Origin: Curvibacter cyanobacteriorum
Lineage (GTDB): Bacteria > Pseudomonadota > Gammaproteobacteria > Burkholderiales > Burkholderiaceae_C
NCBI RefSeq assembly: GCF_028649475.1
Contig: NZ_JAQSIP010000007.1
Location: 1 to 64,000 of the forward strand
Direction: 5' to 3'
DNA length: 64,000 nt
Every line of letters begins with the position of its first letter. Positions within the stretch are counted from its first letter, which is position 1. The notes under the pieces are model-generated. The model was not told where the DNA came from. It did not search any database and saw only the letters and a list, made by a program, of their open reading frames with translations. Position numbers and translations under genes: made by a program. This document shows, one piece after another, positions 26,336 through 35,808 of this stretch.

Positions 26336-26519
26336 AGGTGGGTCACACAAGCGCCGCGTCAAACGGGCGGTGAGCAAGGGCGGCAACGGTGTTCTGCTTC
26401 GTTGAGCGCCCCCCAGGCTGAACGCCAAGGACAGCCTGTCGCAGCGCTGAATTGCAGGCCCGGCCGGCACGCCATCAGCGATGGACGGGCGCTGTGGGCG
26501 GTGGTCCAGGCGTGCCGTC

Positions 26520-27041
26520 TCACCCCCCTGCCAGGCGCCAGCGGGCGGTGCGGGACCTCGATTTCGCCAAGGCTTCGAGTGGCCCCTCGATACGGCCCAG
26601 GCGGATCAGCCCGGCTGAGTAGCTGAATCCTTTGTAGAACAAAGCCAGGTTGCCCCAAGGCGCGTAGTAGGCCAGGTCGCCCGCCTCTGGTGTGTAGCCC
26701 GCGGGGGCGCCTGCTGTAGGGAGTCGGCGTGGCAAGGTCGCGATTTTTTCGATCGCCGCGTAGTCCTCCAGTGACAGGTGAAGCGGCAGCAGGCTGATGA
26801 AGTCACGCGCGGTGGCGTGGTCTTCCATCCGCACCTGCAGTTCAAGGTCGTCAAGACTCAGTTGGATTTTCATGTGGGTGGTGCTGGCCAGGGCAGGGGC
26901 ACGGGGCACACTCAGCAGGGTTGCCTGGGCCAACAGGGCGCTCAAGGCGCGACGTCGTTGGCGCTGACGCGGGCTGTGGGCGCTGGTGGCCGCGGACCGG
27001 CGTGGCGAACCCTGTTCGAAAGGTGGGTGGGGGCTGGGCAT
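26520..27041 (-). CDS. Cyclophilin-like domain protein with a possible export signal
   Basis: A 173-residue protein. Residues about 57-160 match the small cyclophilin-like family (MKIQLSLDDLELQV, TARDFISLLPL, LEDYAAIEKIATLPRRL, AYYAPWGNLALFYKGF). The start at 27041 has GGAG upstream and adds an N-terminus rich in Arg (RRRALSALL) that could be an export signal ending ALA. Starting instead at 26873 (MKIQL) would give only the domain. Such proteins are often encoded beside quinone-reductase-like flavoproteins and alpha/beta hydrolases, as here. The biochemical role is unknown. Confidence 0.75.
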   Translation of the reverse strand: MPSPHPPFEQGSPRRSAATSAHSPRQRQRRRALSALLAQATLLSVPRAPALASTTHMKIQLSLDDLELQVRMEDHATARDFISLLPLHLSLEDYAAIEKIATLPRRLPTAGAPAGYTPEAGDLAYYAPWGNLALFYKGFSYSAGLIRLGRIEGPLEALAKSRSRTARWRLAGG

Positions 27042-27305
27042 GGGGGCTCCGTGGCGAGGGCTGGTGGTGATGACGGCGAATGGAAAGGCACCAAGCAGGG
27101 GGTCAGCAGGGGCAAGACATTGGCCCCGACTTCAGGGCTGGGACGCATGTACCGCTCTGTTGCGGCCCATGAACCCGACCTCGGTGTTGATGGCGTGGCG
27201 CATTCGCGAGCCGAGTTCACCGCGCCTGGCGGGCACGATGGGCTGTTGCCGAGCGCGTGCTTTGCGCCGCGTCAGCGCCTCTGAGGCCGTCGCAGGGCAT
27301 GCGTC

Positions 27306-28322
27306 TCACTGGAAAGCCTGGCGGAAGAAGCGCTCGATCTCGTCGAACGGGATCTTGTCCAGCCGGTCATAGAGGTCGACATGGTCCGCCCCCGGCACGA
27401 TGAGCAGCTGCTTGGGCTCAGCCGCGGCCTGGTACAGGTCCTCCGAGTAGTAGCGCGAATGGGCATGCTCGCCTGCGATCAGCAACACAGGACGGGGCGC
27501 AATCATCTCAACGTGGGCCGCCAGCGGAAAGTTGAAGAACGACACCGGGGTGGTCGCGTTCCAGGCCGTGGTCGAGTTGATGGCGCGTGGGTGGTAAGCC
27601 CGGGGTGTTCGGTAGTAGTCAAAGAAGGCGGCCAGCACCGGGTTGGCGTCGGCCGGCAGGTGCTCGGGCAGGGTGCGTTGCCCCTTGAGCAGTCGGCCTT
27701 CGGCATCGAATGGCACCTCATGCCAACCCGGGGCAGGGCGTCCCCTGGCCGCATCTTCCCAACGTTGCTGGCTCAGGTAGGCCACGATGGCATGGCGCTG
27801 GGCTGGGGTGTAACTGTCCCGGTAGCCCCGGCTGATGCTGCGTGACATGTCGTACATCGATGCCGTGACCACCGCCTTGATCCGTGCGTCGCTGGAAGCC
27901 GCGGTCAAGGCCATGCCACTGAGGCCGCAGATGGCCAGCGCGCCGATCCGGTCGCGGTCCACCTGGGCCTGCAGCCCGAGGTAATCGACCGCGGCGCTGA
28001 AGTCTTCCGACCCGATGTCGGGCGAGGCCACATGGCGCACGGCGCCACCGCTTTCGCCGGTGAAGGCCGGGTCAAACGCCAGTGTGACGAAGCCACGCTC
28101 TGCCAAGGTCTGGGCGTACAGACCCGACGACTGCTCCTTGACGGCGCCGAAGGGGCCGCTCATCACCAGGGCCGGCCAGCGTTGTGGGCCTGGGCTCGTT
28201 GCCTTGGGCTGGTAGAGGTCGGCGGCCAATTCGATGCCGAAACGGTTGACGAAGCGCACTTTGCGGTGCTGAACCTGATCGCTGAGGGGGAAAACCTTGT
28301 CCCAGTGGGGATCGATGGGCAT
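27306..28322 (-). CDS. Dienelactone-hydrolase-like alpha/beta hydrolase
   Basis: A 338-residue cytoplasmic alpha/beta hydrolase of the large DLH/YcjY type. Key segments are VMSGPFGAVKEQSSGLYAQ, FDPAFTGESGG, a nucleophile region around AICGLSGMA where a Cys may replace Ser, and a C-terminal PGADHVDLYD His. ATG 28322 (MPIDPHWD) was chosen because AGGA lies eight bases upstream; longer in-frame starts lack one. It belongs to the minus-strand unit with the YCII and flavodoxin-like genes. Substrate unknown. Confidence 0.78.
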   Translation of the reverse strand: MPIDPHWDKVFPLSDQVQHRKVRFVNRFGIELAADLYQPKATSPGPQRWPALVMSGPFGAVKEQSSGLYAQTLAERGFVTLAFDPAFTGESGGAVRHVASPDIGSEDFSAAVDYLGLQAQVDRDRIGALAICGLSGMALTAASSDARIKAVVTASMYDMSRSISRGYRDSYTPAQRHAIVAYLSQQRWEDAARGRPAPGWHEVPFDAEGRLLKGQRTLPEHLPADANPVLAAFFDYYRTPRAYHPRAINSTTAWNATTPVSFFNFPLAAHVEMIAPRPVLLIAGEHAHSRYYSEDLYQAAAEPKQLLIVPGADHVDLYDRLDKIPFDEIERFFRQAFQ

Positions 28323-28447
28323 GGTGGGTCCTGATGTGTGGTTTGACGTGGAGGCCACCAGGGCGTTCGGGACGGCGCTCTGATGGGGCGGGCGGTGACC
28401 TGGGCGATGGGGTGCACTGGTGCGGCGCGCGGCCCCAGGCTCAGGGG

Positions 28448-28741
28448 TCACGGTTGGGCGAACAGCAGTTCCCAGTTCACCATCGGTCCCAGGGGAATCA
28501 CTTCCCAGTCAATCAGACCGGCCTCGGCCAAGGGGAAGGTCATCAGCGTCGCGCGTGCCGCATCGACCGAGTCCGCTTCGGCGATCAGGGCCACGCCGGG
28601 CCGGTCTTGGCGGAAGTAGATGTCCCGCGTGAAGCCGGACTTGTAAAGGGCCCAGCTATGACGGACTTCATCCATCAGGTAGGGGCCATATTGATCGGGG
28701 CTGGCGCCCGCTTGGGGGACGTCGAGGCAAAGCAGTTTCAT
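28448..28741 (-). CDS. Small YCII / muconolactone-isomerase-like protein
   Basis: A 97-residue alpha-beta barrel-type (ferredoxin-like fold) protein: MKLLCLDVPQAG at the start, EADSVDAARATLMTFPLAEAGLIDWEVIPL in the second half. It resembles YCII-related and muconolactone-isomerase-like small proteins that bind reactive organic molecules. AGGAAA lies before ATG 28741. It sits 28 bp from the flavodoxin-like gene. Function is not assignable beyond the fold guess. Confidence 0.65.
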   Translation of the reverse strand: MKLLCLDVPQAGASPDQYGPYLMDEVRHSWALYKSGFTRDIYFRQDRPGVALIAEADSVDAARATLMTFPLAEAGLIDWEVIPLGPMVNWELLFAQP

Positions 28742-28769
28742 GGTCAGTTTCCTGGTTGGGGGACTGGGT

Positions 28770-29318
28770 TCAGGCCACCAGGCTTGGGCTCAAGGGGGCG
28801 CTCAAGCGGGCGCGCAGGGCGTCCCGAAAGCCTGCCAGCCGGTCGCCCTGGGCTCCCATGGCCTCGTAGAAGGCCAGGGGCTCGGCGTAGTGCATGCCCA
28901 CATAAAGAGCGCTGGCTTTCATGGGGGTCAAGATCTCCTGGATCCGGCTTTGAATCAGGCCCTCCGCTGAGTAGGTGTGGGCGCTGGCACCTGCTGTGAC
29001 CACCACCTGCATCTCCTTGCCTTGCAGGGCCTTGCCTTCGGGGCCAAAGGCCCAGCCGTAGGTCCAAACCTGGTTCAGGTAGGCCTTGAGCATGGGGGTC
29101 AGGTTGAACCAGTGGATCGGAAACAGGTAGACAACGCGGTCGACGTTGTCGTGAGCCGCTTGCTCCGCGGCCACGTCAATGGCACGGGTGTCGTGGCCAT
29201 ACAGGGATTCCAGGTTCCGCACCAGAAGGTTCGGCAGTGGTTCTGCGGCCTGTTGCAGGCTGCGGACCGCCTGCGATTGATCGGGGTAGGGGTGAGAAAC
29301 GATGAGCAGTGTTTTCAT
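28770..29318 (-). CDS. NAD(P)H:quinone oxidoreductase-like flavoprotein (flavodoxin fold)
   Basis: A 182-residue protein of the KefF/MdaB/NQO1-like family, which transfers electrons from NAD(P)H through FMN or FAD to quinones and similar electrophiles. Marks are the N-terminal TLLIVSHPYPDQS phosphate loop and FPIHWFNLTPMLKAYLNQVWTYGWAFG. ATG 29318 was taken as start because the family begins at MKTLLI. It faces the LysR gene at 29610 and leads the unit with YCII, hydrolase and cyclophilin-like genes. This looks like an electrophile or quinone stress response. Confidence 0.85.
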   Translation of the reverse strand: MKTLLIVSHPYPDQSQAVRSLQQAAEPLPNLLVRNLESLYGHDTRAIDVAAEQAAHDNVDRVVYLFPIHWFNLTPMLKAYLNQVWTYGWAFGPEGKALQGKEMQVVVTAGASAHTYSAEGLIQSRIQEILTPMKASALYVGMHYAEPLAFYEAMGAQGDRLAGFRDALRARLSAPLSPSLVA

Positions 29319-29553
29319 GGCGAGGGGCTCGGGTTGGGCGCCGCGTTGCAGGCTGGGGGCGGGGCCTGGTTCGCGGTGGGCCATTGGCGAATGGGTGACA
29401 GCGCCATGGGTTCGGGGCGGCCGATGGGGATCATTTGGCGTCGCCAAAGGCGGCGCGCCTGGGGTCCTCCTCTGGCCTGGAATCCGGTGGCGTTGGTCGA
29501 ATTCTGGGTTCGATCATTCGTGAAGAGAACCACTCTTCCGGTTTAGGATTTAA

Positions 29554-29566
29554 CAACTTGAAGTTG
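29554..29566. promoter_or_regulatory. Candidate LysR box between the flavoprotein and LysR genes
   Basis: The 13-bp palindrome CAACTTGAAGTTG lies in an AT-rich patch of the 291-bp divergent region, 44 bp before the LysR start. Size and symmetry fit a LysR half-site pair. No functional evidence is visible. Confidence 0.45.
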
Positions 29567-29609
29567 ATAATCATTGGCCTTGTCATGGGGCTTTAAAAGG
29601 GGTGTCTCC

Positions 29610-30563
29610 ATGGACTCTTCGCAGCGCGTGCGCGCCATCCTGTCGTTTGTGCAAGCGGCCGACGCGGGCAGCTTTGCCGCCGGTGCCCGCGCGCTGGGCA
29701 TCTCGTCAGCGGCCGTCAGCAAGAACATTGCGGGGCTGGAACGTGCCCTGGGCGTGCGGTTGATGAACCGCACCACGCGCACCCTCAATCTGACCGAGGA
29801 AGGCGAGGCTTTCTTGCGGCAGGCGCGCATCGCGCTGGAGGCCCTGGACCAGGCCGCTGACGCGGTGGTGTCCAGCCGTGCCGCCCCCACGGGGCGGGTA
29901 CGACTGTCCACCAGCGTGGGCTTTGGGCGCGAGCAACTGGCCCCGGTGCTTCCGGGCCTGCTGGCCAGGTACCCCGGCCTGGCGGTGGAGGTGGATTTTG
30001 ATGACCGGGTCATTGACCTGGTGCACGACGGTTACGACCTGGCGCTGCGTGGGGGCCGGATTGCAGACTCGTCGCTGGTGTCTCGCACCATTTGCCACTT
30101 CAACATGGTGCTCGTGGCGTCACCCGATTACCTGGCGGCCCACGGGGTTCCCAGGCGGCCTGAGGACTTGGCGCAGCACCGGTTGCTGACGCGCCGCTTC
30201 TTGGGCGGGCGTGTCTCGCCCTGGAACTTCAAGGCCAGGGACGGCAGCATCACCACCCTGAACACCGACGCCTCGGTGCTCACCTTGTCGTCGCCCGAGA
30301 CGCTGACCCAAGCGGCGGTGGCCGGTTTGGGCGTGGCTGAGGTGGGGGCTCACCATGCATGGAAGCACCTGCAGTCCGGGGCCTTGCGCGTGCTGCTGTT
30401 GAAAGCCCACCACCCTGGCCATTTTGAGATGACCTTGCAGTACCCCCACCGGGCCTTGGTTGCACCCCGGGTGCGCGTCACGGTGGCGTACCTGTTGGAG
30501 GCCTTTGCGCAGATGGAGGAACTGCACCTCCCGCTGTCGGCCCTGCGGGCCTACGAGGCCTGA
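29610..30563 (+). CDS. LysR-type transcriptional regulator
   Basis: A 317-residue LysR protein: wHTH in AGSFAAGARALGISSAAVSKNIAGLERALG, linker, then effector domain. ATG 29610 has AAAAGGGG upstream; an alternative further upstream lacks this. It is divergent from the flavodoxin-like oxidoreductase gene, the classic arrangement for LysR regulators of quinone-reductase genes. The effector may be an electrophile; unproven. Confidence 0.9.
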   Translation: MDSSQRVRAILSFVQAADAGSFAAGARALGISSAAVSKNIAGLERALGVRLMNRTTRTLNLTEEGEAFLRQARIALEALDQAADAVVSSRAAPTGRVRLSTSVGFGREQLAPVLPGLLARYPGLAVEVDFDDRVIDLVHDGYDLALRGGRIADSSLVSRTICHFNMVLVASPDYLAAHGVPRRPEDLAQHRLLTRRFLGGRVSPWNFKARDGSITTLNTDASVLTLSSPETLTQAAVAGLGVAEVGAHHAWKHLQSGALRVLLLKAHHPGHFEMTLQYPHRALVAPRVRVTVAYLLEAFAQMEELHLPLSALRAYEA

Positions 30564-30633
30564 GCGACGGGCTCCGCTCCTGGCCCCAGCGTGGGCCGAC
30601 ACCGCTGCTGGGGGCCGACTGGCCCCCAGCACC

Positions 30634-31647
30634 TCACTTCACCTGGCTGCTGTAGTTCAGCGGCACCCAGGCAAAGCCCTTGCCGCTGGCGCGCAGGCGG
30701 CCCACGCCCGGGAAGGGGAAGTGGGACACGGCCACCAGGCTGCCGTCGGCAGCCAGTTGCTTGAACAGGCGCAGGCGTTCCTTGCGGGCCTGGCCGGCGT
30801 CGGCGTCAAAGCCAATCGTCACCTCGGGCGATTCCAGTTGGACCGAGGCGACGTGGATCAGGTCACCGATCAGCACCAGGCGCTTGCCTTCGCTCTCCAG
30901 CACATAGACGTTGTGGCCGGGCGTGTGGCCATGGGTGGCCAGGGTGCGCAGGCCCGGCAAGACCTCGCCGTTGCCGCTGAAGGTCTTGAGCTTGCCAGCG
31001 TCGTCATAGGGCGTCAGCGAGGCCATGGCACCTTGGAAGAAGCCCTTGTTGGCCGCCGGGGCCGCCTCGAGGTTGGCTTTGGACAACCAGAAGTCCTTGT
31101 CGGCCTGGTCGGCGTGCACGGTGGCGTTGGGGAACACGCGCTTGCCATCGGCCACCAGCCCACCCACGTGGTCCGGGTGCATGTGGGTGATGACGATGTC
31201 GTCCACCTGGTCGGGCTGGTAGCCCGCGGCCACGATCTGTGCAGCCAGGCGGCCCAGGGTGGGGCCAAACAGGCTGCCAGCGCCGGTGTCCACCAGGATC
31301 AGGCGGCTGCCGGTGTTGATCAGAAAGCCGTTGACCGAGGTCTCCAGCGGGGTGGCCAGGAAGTTCTTTTTGAGGCCTTGGGCGACTTTGGCCTTGGGGG
31401 CGTGCAGCAACTGGTCCACCGGCAGATCGACGGTGCCGTCGCTGAGGGCGGTGACCTCGGCCGAGCCCACCATCAGGCGGTACCAGCCAGGGGCCTGGAC
31501 CTTCTGCTGGCTGGCCGCGGCGTGCGCGCCGGCCATGGGCAGGGCCAGGCCGCCCAGGGTCAGGGCCAGCGACAGGCCCAGGCTTTGCAGCGTGGCGCGG
31601 GTCAGGCGCGAGCGGCGGGGAAGGGAGAGCGTGTGCGTCGAGGTCAT
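30634..31647 (-). CDS. Exported metallo-beta-lactamase-fold hydrolase
   Basis: A 337-residue MBL-fold enzyme with a long N-terminal signal (RRSRLTRATLQS, hydrophobic stretch, cleavage after AHAA), so it is periplasmic. The zinc signature is THMHPDHVGG, with ATHGHTPGH and IGDLIH further on and HFPFPGVGR near the end. This is the lactonase-like branch that includes several acyl-homoserine-lactone or organophosphate hydrolases, but the substrate is not determined. It is divergent from the LysR gene at 31820. Confidence 0.87.
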   Translation of the reverse strand: MTSTHTLSLPRRSRLTRATLQSLGLSLALTLGGLALPMAGAHAAASQQKVQAPGWYRLMVGSAEVTALSDGTVDLPVDQLLHAPKAKVAQGLKKNFLATPLETSVNGFLINTGSRLILVDTGAGSLFGPTLGRLAAQIVAAGYQPDQVDDIVITHMHPDHVGGLVADGKRVFPNATVHADQADKDFWLSKANLEAAPAANKGFFQGAMASLTPYDDAGKLKTFSGNGEVLPGLRTLATHGHTPGHNVYVLESEGKRLVLIGDLIHVASVQLESPEVTIGFDADAGQARKERLRLFKQLAADGSLVAVSHFPFPGVGRLRASGKGFAWVPLNYSSQVK

Positions 31648-31750
31648 GGGGTCACCTTGTCGGGGCCACGCGCAGGGCGTTGGCCGGGTTGATGGAAGAA
31701 AAGGAAACCCATTGTTGCTTTTTGCAATAAAGGGAACAATAGGGCGTTAC

Positions 31751-31783
31751 GCAATCTGTTTTTGCACCATTTGCAAAGATTGC
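31751..31783. promoter_or_regulatory. Inverted repeat in the MBL/LysR divergent promoter
   Basis: The 7-bp perfect arms GCAATCT (31751-31757) and AGATTGC (31777-31783) enclose two direct copies of TTTGCA. The site is AT-rich and lies 37-69 bases before the LysR start. It is a plausible operator for that regulator. Confidence 0.45.
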
Positions 31784-31819
31784 ACCCTTTCTTCCGACCC
31801 AGGGCAGACCTGGCAACCC

Positions 31820-32734
31820 ATGATCGACGCACTCAAGACTTTTTTGGCCGTGGCCCGGGCCGGGCAGTTCTCGGAGGTGGCCCGCGAGCAGGACGTGGCG
31901 GTGTCATCGGTCACGCGCAAGATCGATGCGCTGGAGTCCGAACTGGGCTCCAGCCTGTTTCGCCGCAGTTCCCGCCGCGTCGCGTTGACCGATGCCGGTG
32001 AGCGGTTTGTGCCCCGCGCCCGCGCCATTCTGAGCGAGATCGCCGAGGCCAAGCAGTCCCTGCAGCCAATGGACGACACGCTGCAAGGGCAAATCACGGT
32101 CACCGCGCCCACCGCCTTTGGCCGGCGCCATGTGGTGCCTGCGGTGGCCGAGTTCATGCAGCGCCACCCCGGGGTGGAGGTGGACCTGCACCTCAGCGAC
32201 CAGGTGCTGGACTTGAACGACTCCTTGGTCGATGTGGCGGTGCGCATTGGCTTGCAGCTGGACGTCGAGCACAAAGCCCAGTTGCTGGCGCCGGTGCGCC
32301 TGGTCACCTGCGCCAGCCCGGCCTACCTGGCGCGGGCCGGGCGTCCACAGACCCCGATGGATTTGCTGCAACACGATTGCATCAATGTGGCCACGCCGCC
32401 CGCGCCGTCGTTTGTCTGGCGCTATGCGGGCTTCAACCGCCAGCAGCCTCTGCGGGTGCAAGGGCGCTTTCGCACCGACGACAAGGACGGCATGCTGCAG
32501 GCGGCGCTGGCCGGCCTGGGCATCGTGCACATCGCGACCTGGGTGGTCAGCGACCTGCTGCGCGACGGCCGATTGGTGGCCCTGTTTCCGCACGAGCTGA
32601 CCGAGCCGCCGCAGGACGGCCTGCCCGGCATCTATGTGCTGCGGGGAATGGGCCGGGGCCGCTCGCGCCGCAGCGAGTTGTTCATCGAGCAACTGCGTGA
32701 ATCGGTGGGCGAGCCCGCCTGGTGGGACCGCTGA
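31820..32734 (+). CDS. LysR-type transcriptional regulator
   Basis: A 304-residue LysR regulator starting at ATG 31820 (MIDALKTFLAVARAGQF). Its wHTH contains EVAREQDVAVSSVTRKIDALESELG and the effector domain begins near residue 90 (GQITVTAPTAFGRRHV). The frame is open far upstream, but there is no family homology there. It is divergent from the exported MBL hydrolase, which it probably controls. The downstream dehydrogenase is on the opposite strand and convergent. Confidence 0.9.
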   Translation: MIDALKTFLAVARAGQFSEVAREQDVAVSSVTRKIDALESELGSSLFRRSSRRVALTDAGERFVPRARAILSEIAEAKQSLQPMDDTLQGQITVTAPTAFGRRHVVPAVAEFMQRHPGVEVDLHLSDQVLDLNDSLVDVAVRIGLQLDVEHKAQLLAPVRLVTCASPAYLARAGRPQTPMDLLQHDCINVATPPAPSFVWRYAGFNRQQPLRVQGRFRTDDKDGMLQAALAGLGIVHIATWVVSDLLRDGRLVALFPHELTEPPQDGLPGIYVLRGMGRGRSRRSELFIEQLRESVGEPAWWDR

Positions 32735-32770
32735 GGTCGCGCCGGACTGCCCCCGTGGCGCGGGCGTCCG

Positions 32771-33808
32771 TCACGTCGTCACGATGACCTTCAGGGCCTG
32801 CGTGTCGGCGGCCCGGGCGAAGGTGTCGTAAGCCTGCAGGATGTGGTCCAGCGGGAAGTGGTGGGTGATCAACTGCCGGGCGTCGATGCGCCCGCTCAGC
32901 ACCGTTTTGAGCAGCATCGGCGTGCTGACCGTGTCCACCAGCCGGGTGGTGATGGTCAGGTTCTGCGACCACAGCCGCTCCAGGTGCAGGGGCACCGGGT
33001 GCCCATGCACGCCGATGTTGGCAATGAAGCCCCCCGCCGCCACCAGGTCCTGGCACAGCTCAAAGGTGGCGGCGATGCCCACCGCCTCAATCGCCGTGTC
33101 CACCCCCCGGCCGCCGGTCAAGGCCCGCACCTGGGCCGCCGCGTCGCCGCTGCCGCTGTGGACCGTGTGGGTGGCGCCAAAGCGTTGGCCGATGGCCAGG
33201 CGGTGCGCATCGAGGTCGATCAGGATGATCTGGGCCGGCGAGTACAGCTGCGCCGTCAGCAGGGTGGCCAGCCCGATCGGACCGGCCCCCACGATGGCCA
33301 CGCTGCTGCCCGGCTGCACGCGCCCATTGAGCACCCCGCATTCAAAGCCCGTGGGCAGGATGTCGCTGAGCATCACCAGCGCCTCCTCGTCCGACCCCTC
33401 GGGGATGGGGTGCAGGCTGGTGTCCGCGTGCGGAATGCGCACCCAGTCGGCTTGGGTGCCGTCGATGGTGTTGCCCAGGATCCAGCCGCCGGTCTCGCAA
33501 TGCGACGGCATGCCCCGCCGGCAAGCAGGGCAGCGGCCGCAGGCCGTGATGCAAGAAATCAGCACCCGGTCCCCGGCCTGAAAGCGGCTGACCCCCGGGC
33601 CGACGGACGCCACCACCCCCACCCCCTCGTGGCCCAGGATGGTGCCGGGGCGGCAGGTGGGGACATCCCCTTGCAGGATGTGCAGGTCGGTGCCGCACAG
33701 CGTGGTGCGGGTCACACGCACGATCGCGTCGCCGGCGTGGCTCAGCTGCGGCTGAGGCCGGTCTTCGAGGGCTTTGAGGCCGGGGCCGTGGTAAACGAGG
33801 GCACGCAT
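32771..33808 (-). CDS. Zinc-dependent alcohol dehydrogenase (MDR family)
   Basis: A 345-residue medium-chain dehydrogenase. The catalytic-zinc residues are in TTLCGTDLH and LGHEGVGVV, the structural-zinc cysteines in [15 protein letters not shown], and the NAD-binding motif is VGAGPIGLA. It oxidises an alcohol or reduces an aldehyde in the cytoplasm. ATG 33808 begins the family-typical [10 protein letters not shown]. It is divergent from the AcuR-like TetR gene, so it may share that control and could act on 3-hydroxypropionate-related or other short alcohols. That link is inference. Confidence 0.85.
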   Translation of the reverse strand: MRALVYHGPGLKALEDRPQPQLSHAGDAIVRVTRTTLCGTDLHILQGDVPTCRPGTILGHEGVGVVASVGPGVSRFQAGDRVLISCITACGRCPACRRGMPSHCETGGWILGNTIDGTQADWVRIPHADTSLHPIPEGSDEEALVMLSDILPTGFECGVLNGRVQPGSSVAIVGAGPIGLATLLTAQLYSPAQIILIDLDAHRLAIGQRFGATHTVHSGSGDAAAQVRALTGGRGVDTAIEAVGIAATFELCQDLVAAGGFIANIGVHGHPVPLHLERLWSQNLTITTRLVDTVSTPMLLKTVLSGRIDARQLITHHFPLDHILQAYDTFARAADTQALKVIVTT

Positions 33809-33975
33809 GGTGGGGTTCCTGGGTCGCAAGGACGCGGCGAAATGGCCTGCCCGACCATGCTGCAGCGGGCGCAGGGCCGTGTCTGTGCGAGGCCACACCC
33901 TGGCCCGCGCCGACGCCACGGGCGCGTGCCCCAGGTCAGCGCTGGGGGGCGAAACAGCGCCCTCGGTGCGTCTGG

Positions 33976-34008
33976 CTTGTATTTACAAGACGATTGGTTT
34001 AATAATCG
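33976..34008. promoter_or_regulatory. Two palindromes upstream of the AcuR-like regulator
   Basis: The first is CTTGTATTTACAAG (33976-33989), a perfect 6-2-6 palindrome. The second has arms CGATT (33991-33995) and AATCG (34004-34008) with an 8-base gap and ends four bases before the tetR ATG (34012). They lie in an AT-rich island in otherwise GC-rich DNA. One or both are likely operators for the TetR protein. Confidence 0.6.
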
Positions 34009-34011
34009 GCC

Positions 34012-34671
34012 ATGCCCACCCCGACAACCCACCCGACGCCCATCCCCCGTCCCCGCGGCCGTCCGCCCAAGGTCCGCGACGACTGCCTGGGCGTGCGCGA
34101 GGCGCTGTTGCGCCATGGCCTGGAGGTGTTGACCGAAAAGGGCTTTGTGGCCGCCGGCCTGGACGAACTGCTGCAGCGCGCCGGCGTGCCCAAAGGCTCG
34201 TTCTACCATTACTTCAGCAGCAAGGAGGCCTATGGCCTGGCCTTGATTGCGCACTATGCCGACTACTTTGCGCGCAAGCTCGCGCGCCACTTCGCCCCCT
34301 CCGAGCGCAGCCCGCTGCAGCGCCTGCAGGCCTTCGTCGACGACGCGCAGGCTGGCATGGCGCAGTACGGCTATGGCCGTGGTTGCCTGATCGGCAACCT
34401 GGGGCAGGAAATGGGCGCCTTGCCCGACGCCTTTCGCGCCCGCCTGGTCGGCACCCTGGAGGACTGGCAGGCCCGCCTGGCCGACAACCTGCGCGAGGCG
34501 CAGCGCGTCGGCGAGCTGGCCCCCGAGGCCGATGTGGAGGCCCTGGCCGCTTACTTTTGGATCGGCTGGGAGGGCGCGGTGCTGCGCACCAAGCTCGAGC
34601 GCCGCGCGCTTCCCCTGCAGATATTTGCCACCCAGTTCCTGGCGGGCCTGCCGCGCCCGGCCGCGCCCTGA
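34012..34671 (+). CDS. acuR: TetR-family regulator of the AcuR type
   Basis: A 219-residue TetR protein. Pro-rich N-terminus, then [10 protein letters not shown], an HTH around [27 protein letters not shown], and a C-terminal effector domain with [19 protein letters not shown], typical of AcuR. In Rhodobacter, AcuR represses acuI and responds to acrylate. Here the acuI gene follows 86 bp downstream on the same strand, matching that pairing. Palindromes sit immediately upstream. Confidence 0.8.
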   Translation: MPTPTTHPTPIPRPRGRPPKVRDDCLGVREALLRHGLEVLTEKGFVAAGLDELLQRAGVPKGSFYHYFSSKEAYGLALIAHYADYFARKLARHFAPSERSPLQRLQAFVDDAQAGMAQYGYGRGCLIGNLGQEMGALPDAFRARLVGTLEDWQARLADNLREAQRVGELAPEADVEALAAYFWIGWEGAVLRTKLERRALPLQIFATQFLAGLPRPAAP

Positions 34672-34757
34672 GCGCGGCGCGGCCGCCGTCCCTCACCGCG
34701 GCGCGCCCGCCGCGCCCCCCTTGGTTTGCCCCTCACTTGCCCTCAGAAAGGACCCCC

Positions 34758-35741
34758 ATGTTCCAAGCCATCGTGATCGACAAGGACAGCGAGCGCCAGC
34801 AGGCTGCCCTGCAGACGCTGGAAGACAGCCAATTGCCCGCAGGCGATGTGACCGTGCGCGTCAGCCATTCCACCCTCAACTACAAAGACGGCCTGGCCAT
34901 CACCGGCCGCTCGCCCGTGGTGCGCAAGTTCCCGATGGTCCCCGGCATCGACCTGGTGGGCGAGGTCGAAAGCAGCAGCCACCCGGCCTACCGGGCCGGT
35001 GACTGGGTGATCCTCAATGGCTGGGGGGTTGGCGAAACCCATTGGGGGGGCCTGGCCCAGAAAGCCCGCCTCAACGGCGACTGGCTGGTGCCGCTGCCCC
35101 AGGCGTTCAGCCCGCGGCAGGCCATGGCCATCGGCACCGCGGGTTACACCGCGATGCTGTGCGTGATGGCGCTGGAGCGCCACGGCGTGCGGCCCGAGCA
35201 CGGCGAGATCGTGGTCACCGGTGCTGCCGGGGGCGTGGGCAGTGTGGCCATTGCCTTGCTGTCGACTTTGGGCTACCGCGTGGTGGCGGTCACGGGGCGC
35301 CCGGGCGATGCGGCCTACCTGCAGCAGCTTGGCGCCGCCGAGGTGATGGACCGCGCCCTGCTCAGTGCCCCGGGCAAGCCCCTGGCCAAAGAACGCTGGG
35401 CCGGTGCGGTGGACGTGGTGGGCAGCCAGGTGCTGGCCAATGTGTGCGCCAGCACGCGCTACCGCGGCGTGGTCACGGCCTGTGGCCTGGCCGGGGGCAT
35501 GGACTTGCCTGCCACCGTGGCGCCGTTCATCTTGCGGGGGGTGACCCTGGTGGGCATCGACAGCGTGATGTGCCCGCGCGAAGAGCGTTTGGTCGCCTGG
35601 CAGCGCCTGGCCTCGGACCTCCAGCTCGACAAGCTCGGCCAGCTCAGCCACGACATTGGCCTGGGGCAGGCCATCGACACCGCGCACCAGTTGCTGCAGG
35701 GCACGGTGCGCGGGCGGGTCGTGGTCGACGTCAACGCCTGA
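34758..35741 (+). CDS. acuI: Acrylyl-CoA reductase (NADPH), AcuI/YhdH family
   Basis: A 327-residue medium-chain reductase without structural zinc. It begins [10 protein letters not shown] and has [27 protein letters not shown], the nucleotide-binding [13 protein letters not shown] and GIDSVMCP, all characteristic of AcuI. It reduces toxic acryloyl-CoA to propionyl-CoA, using NADPH. A good AGAAAGGA site precedes ATG 34758. With the AcuR-like regulator it forms an acrylate/3-hydroxypropionate defence unit. No DMSP lyase gene was seen. Confidence 0.88.
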   Translation: MFQAIVIDKDSERQQAALQTLEDSQLPAGDVTVRVSHSTLNYKDGLAITGRSPVVRKFPMVPGIDLVGEVESSSHPAYRAGDWVILNGWGVGETHWGGLAQKARLNGDWLVPLPQAFSPRQAMAIGTAGYTAMLCVMALERHGVRPEHGEIVVTGAAGGVGSVAIALLSTLGYRVVAVTGRPGDAAYLQQLGAAEVMDRALLSAPGKPLAKERWAGAVDVVGSQVLANVCASTRYRGVVTACGLAGGMDLPATVAPFILRGVTLVGIDSVMCPREERLVAWQRLASDLQLDKLGQLSHDIGLGQAIDTAHQLLQGTVRGRVVVDVNA

Positions 35742-35808
35742 GTCCCCACCCCCAGACCCCGCCGCGCGCGGACCCGGGCGCGGGCACCCTGCCCGGCGCC
35801 GAACCCGC

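Noticed and set aside
31259-31819. Upstream extension of the LysR gene at 31820
   Set aside because: It would overlap the antisense MBL gene and lacks LysR homology; the wHTH begins directly at 31820.
33807-34757. Extended plus-strand frame running from 33807 into acuI
   Set aside because: The part before 34758 reads as Arg/Pro/Ala-rich noise overlapping acuR; AcuI homology and the ribosome site begin at 34758.
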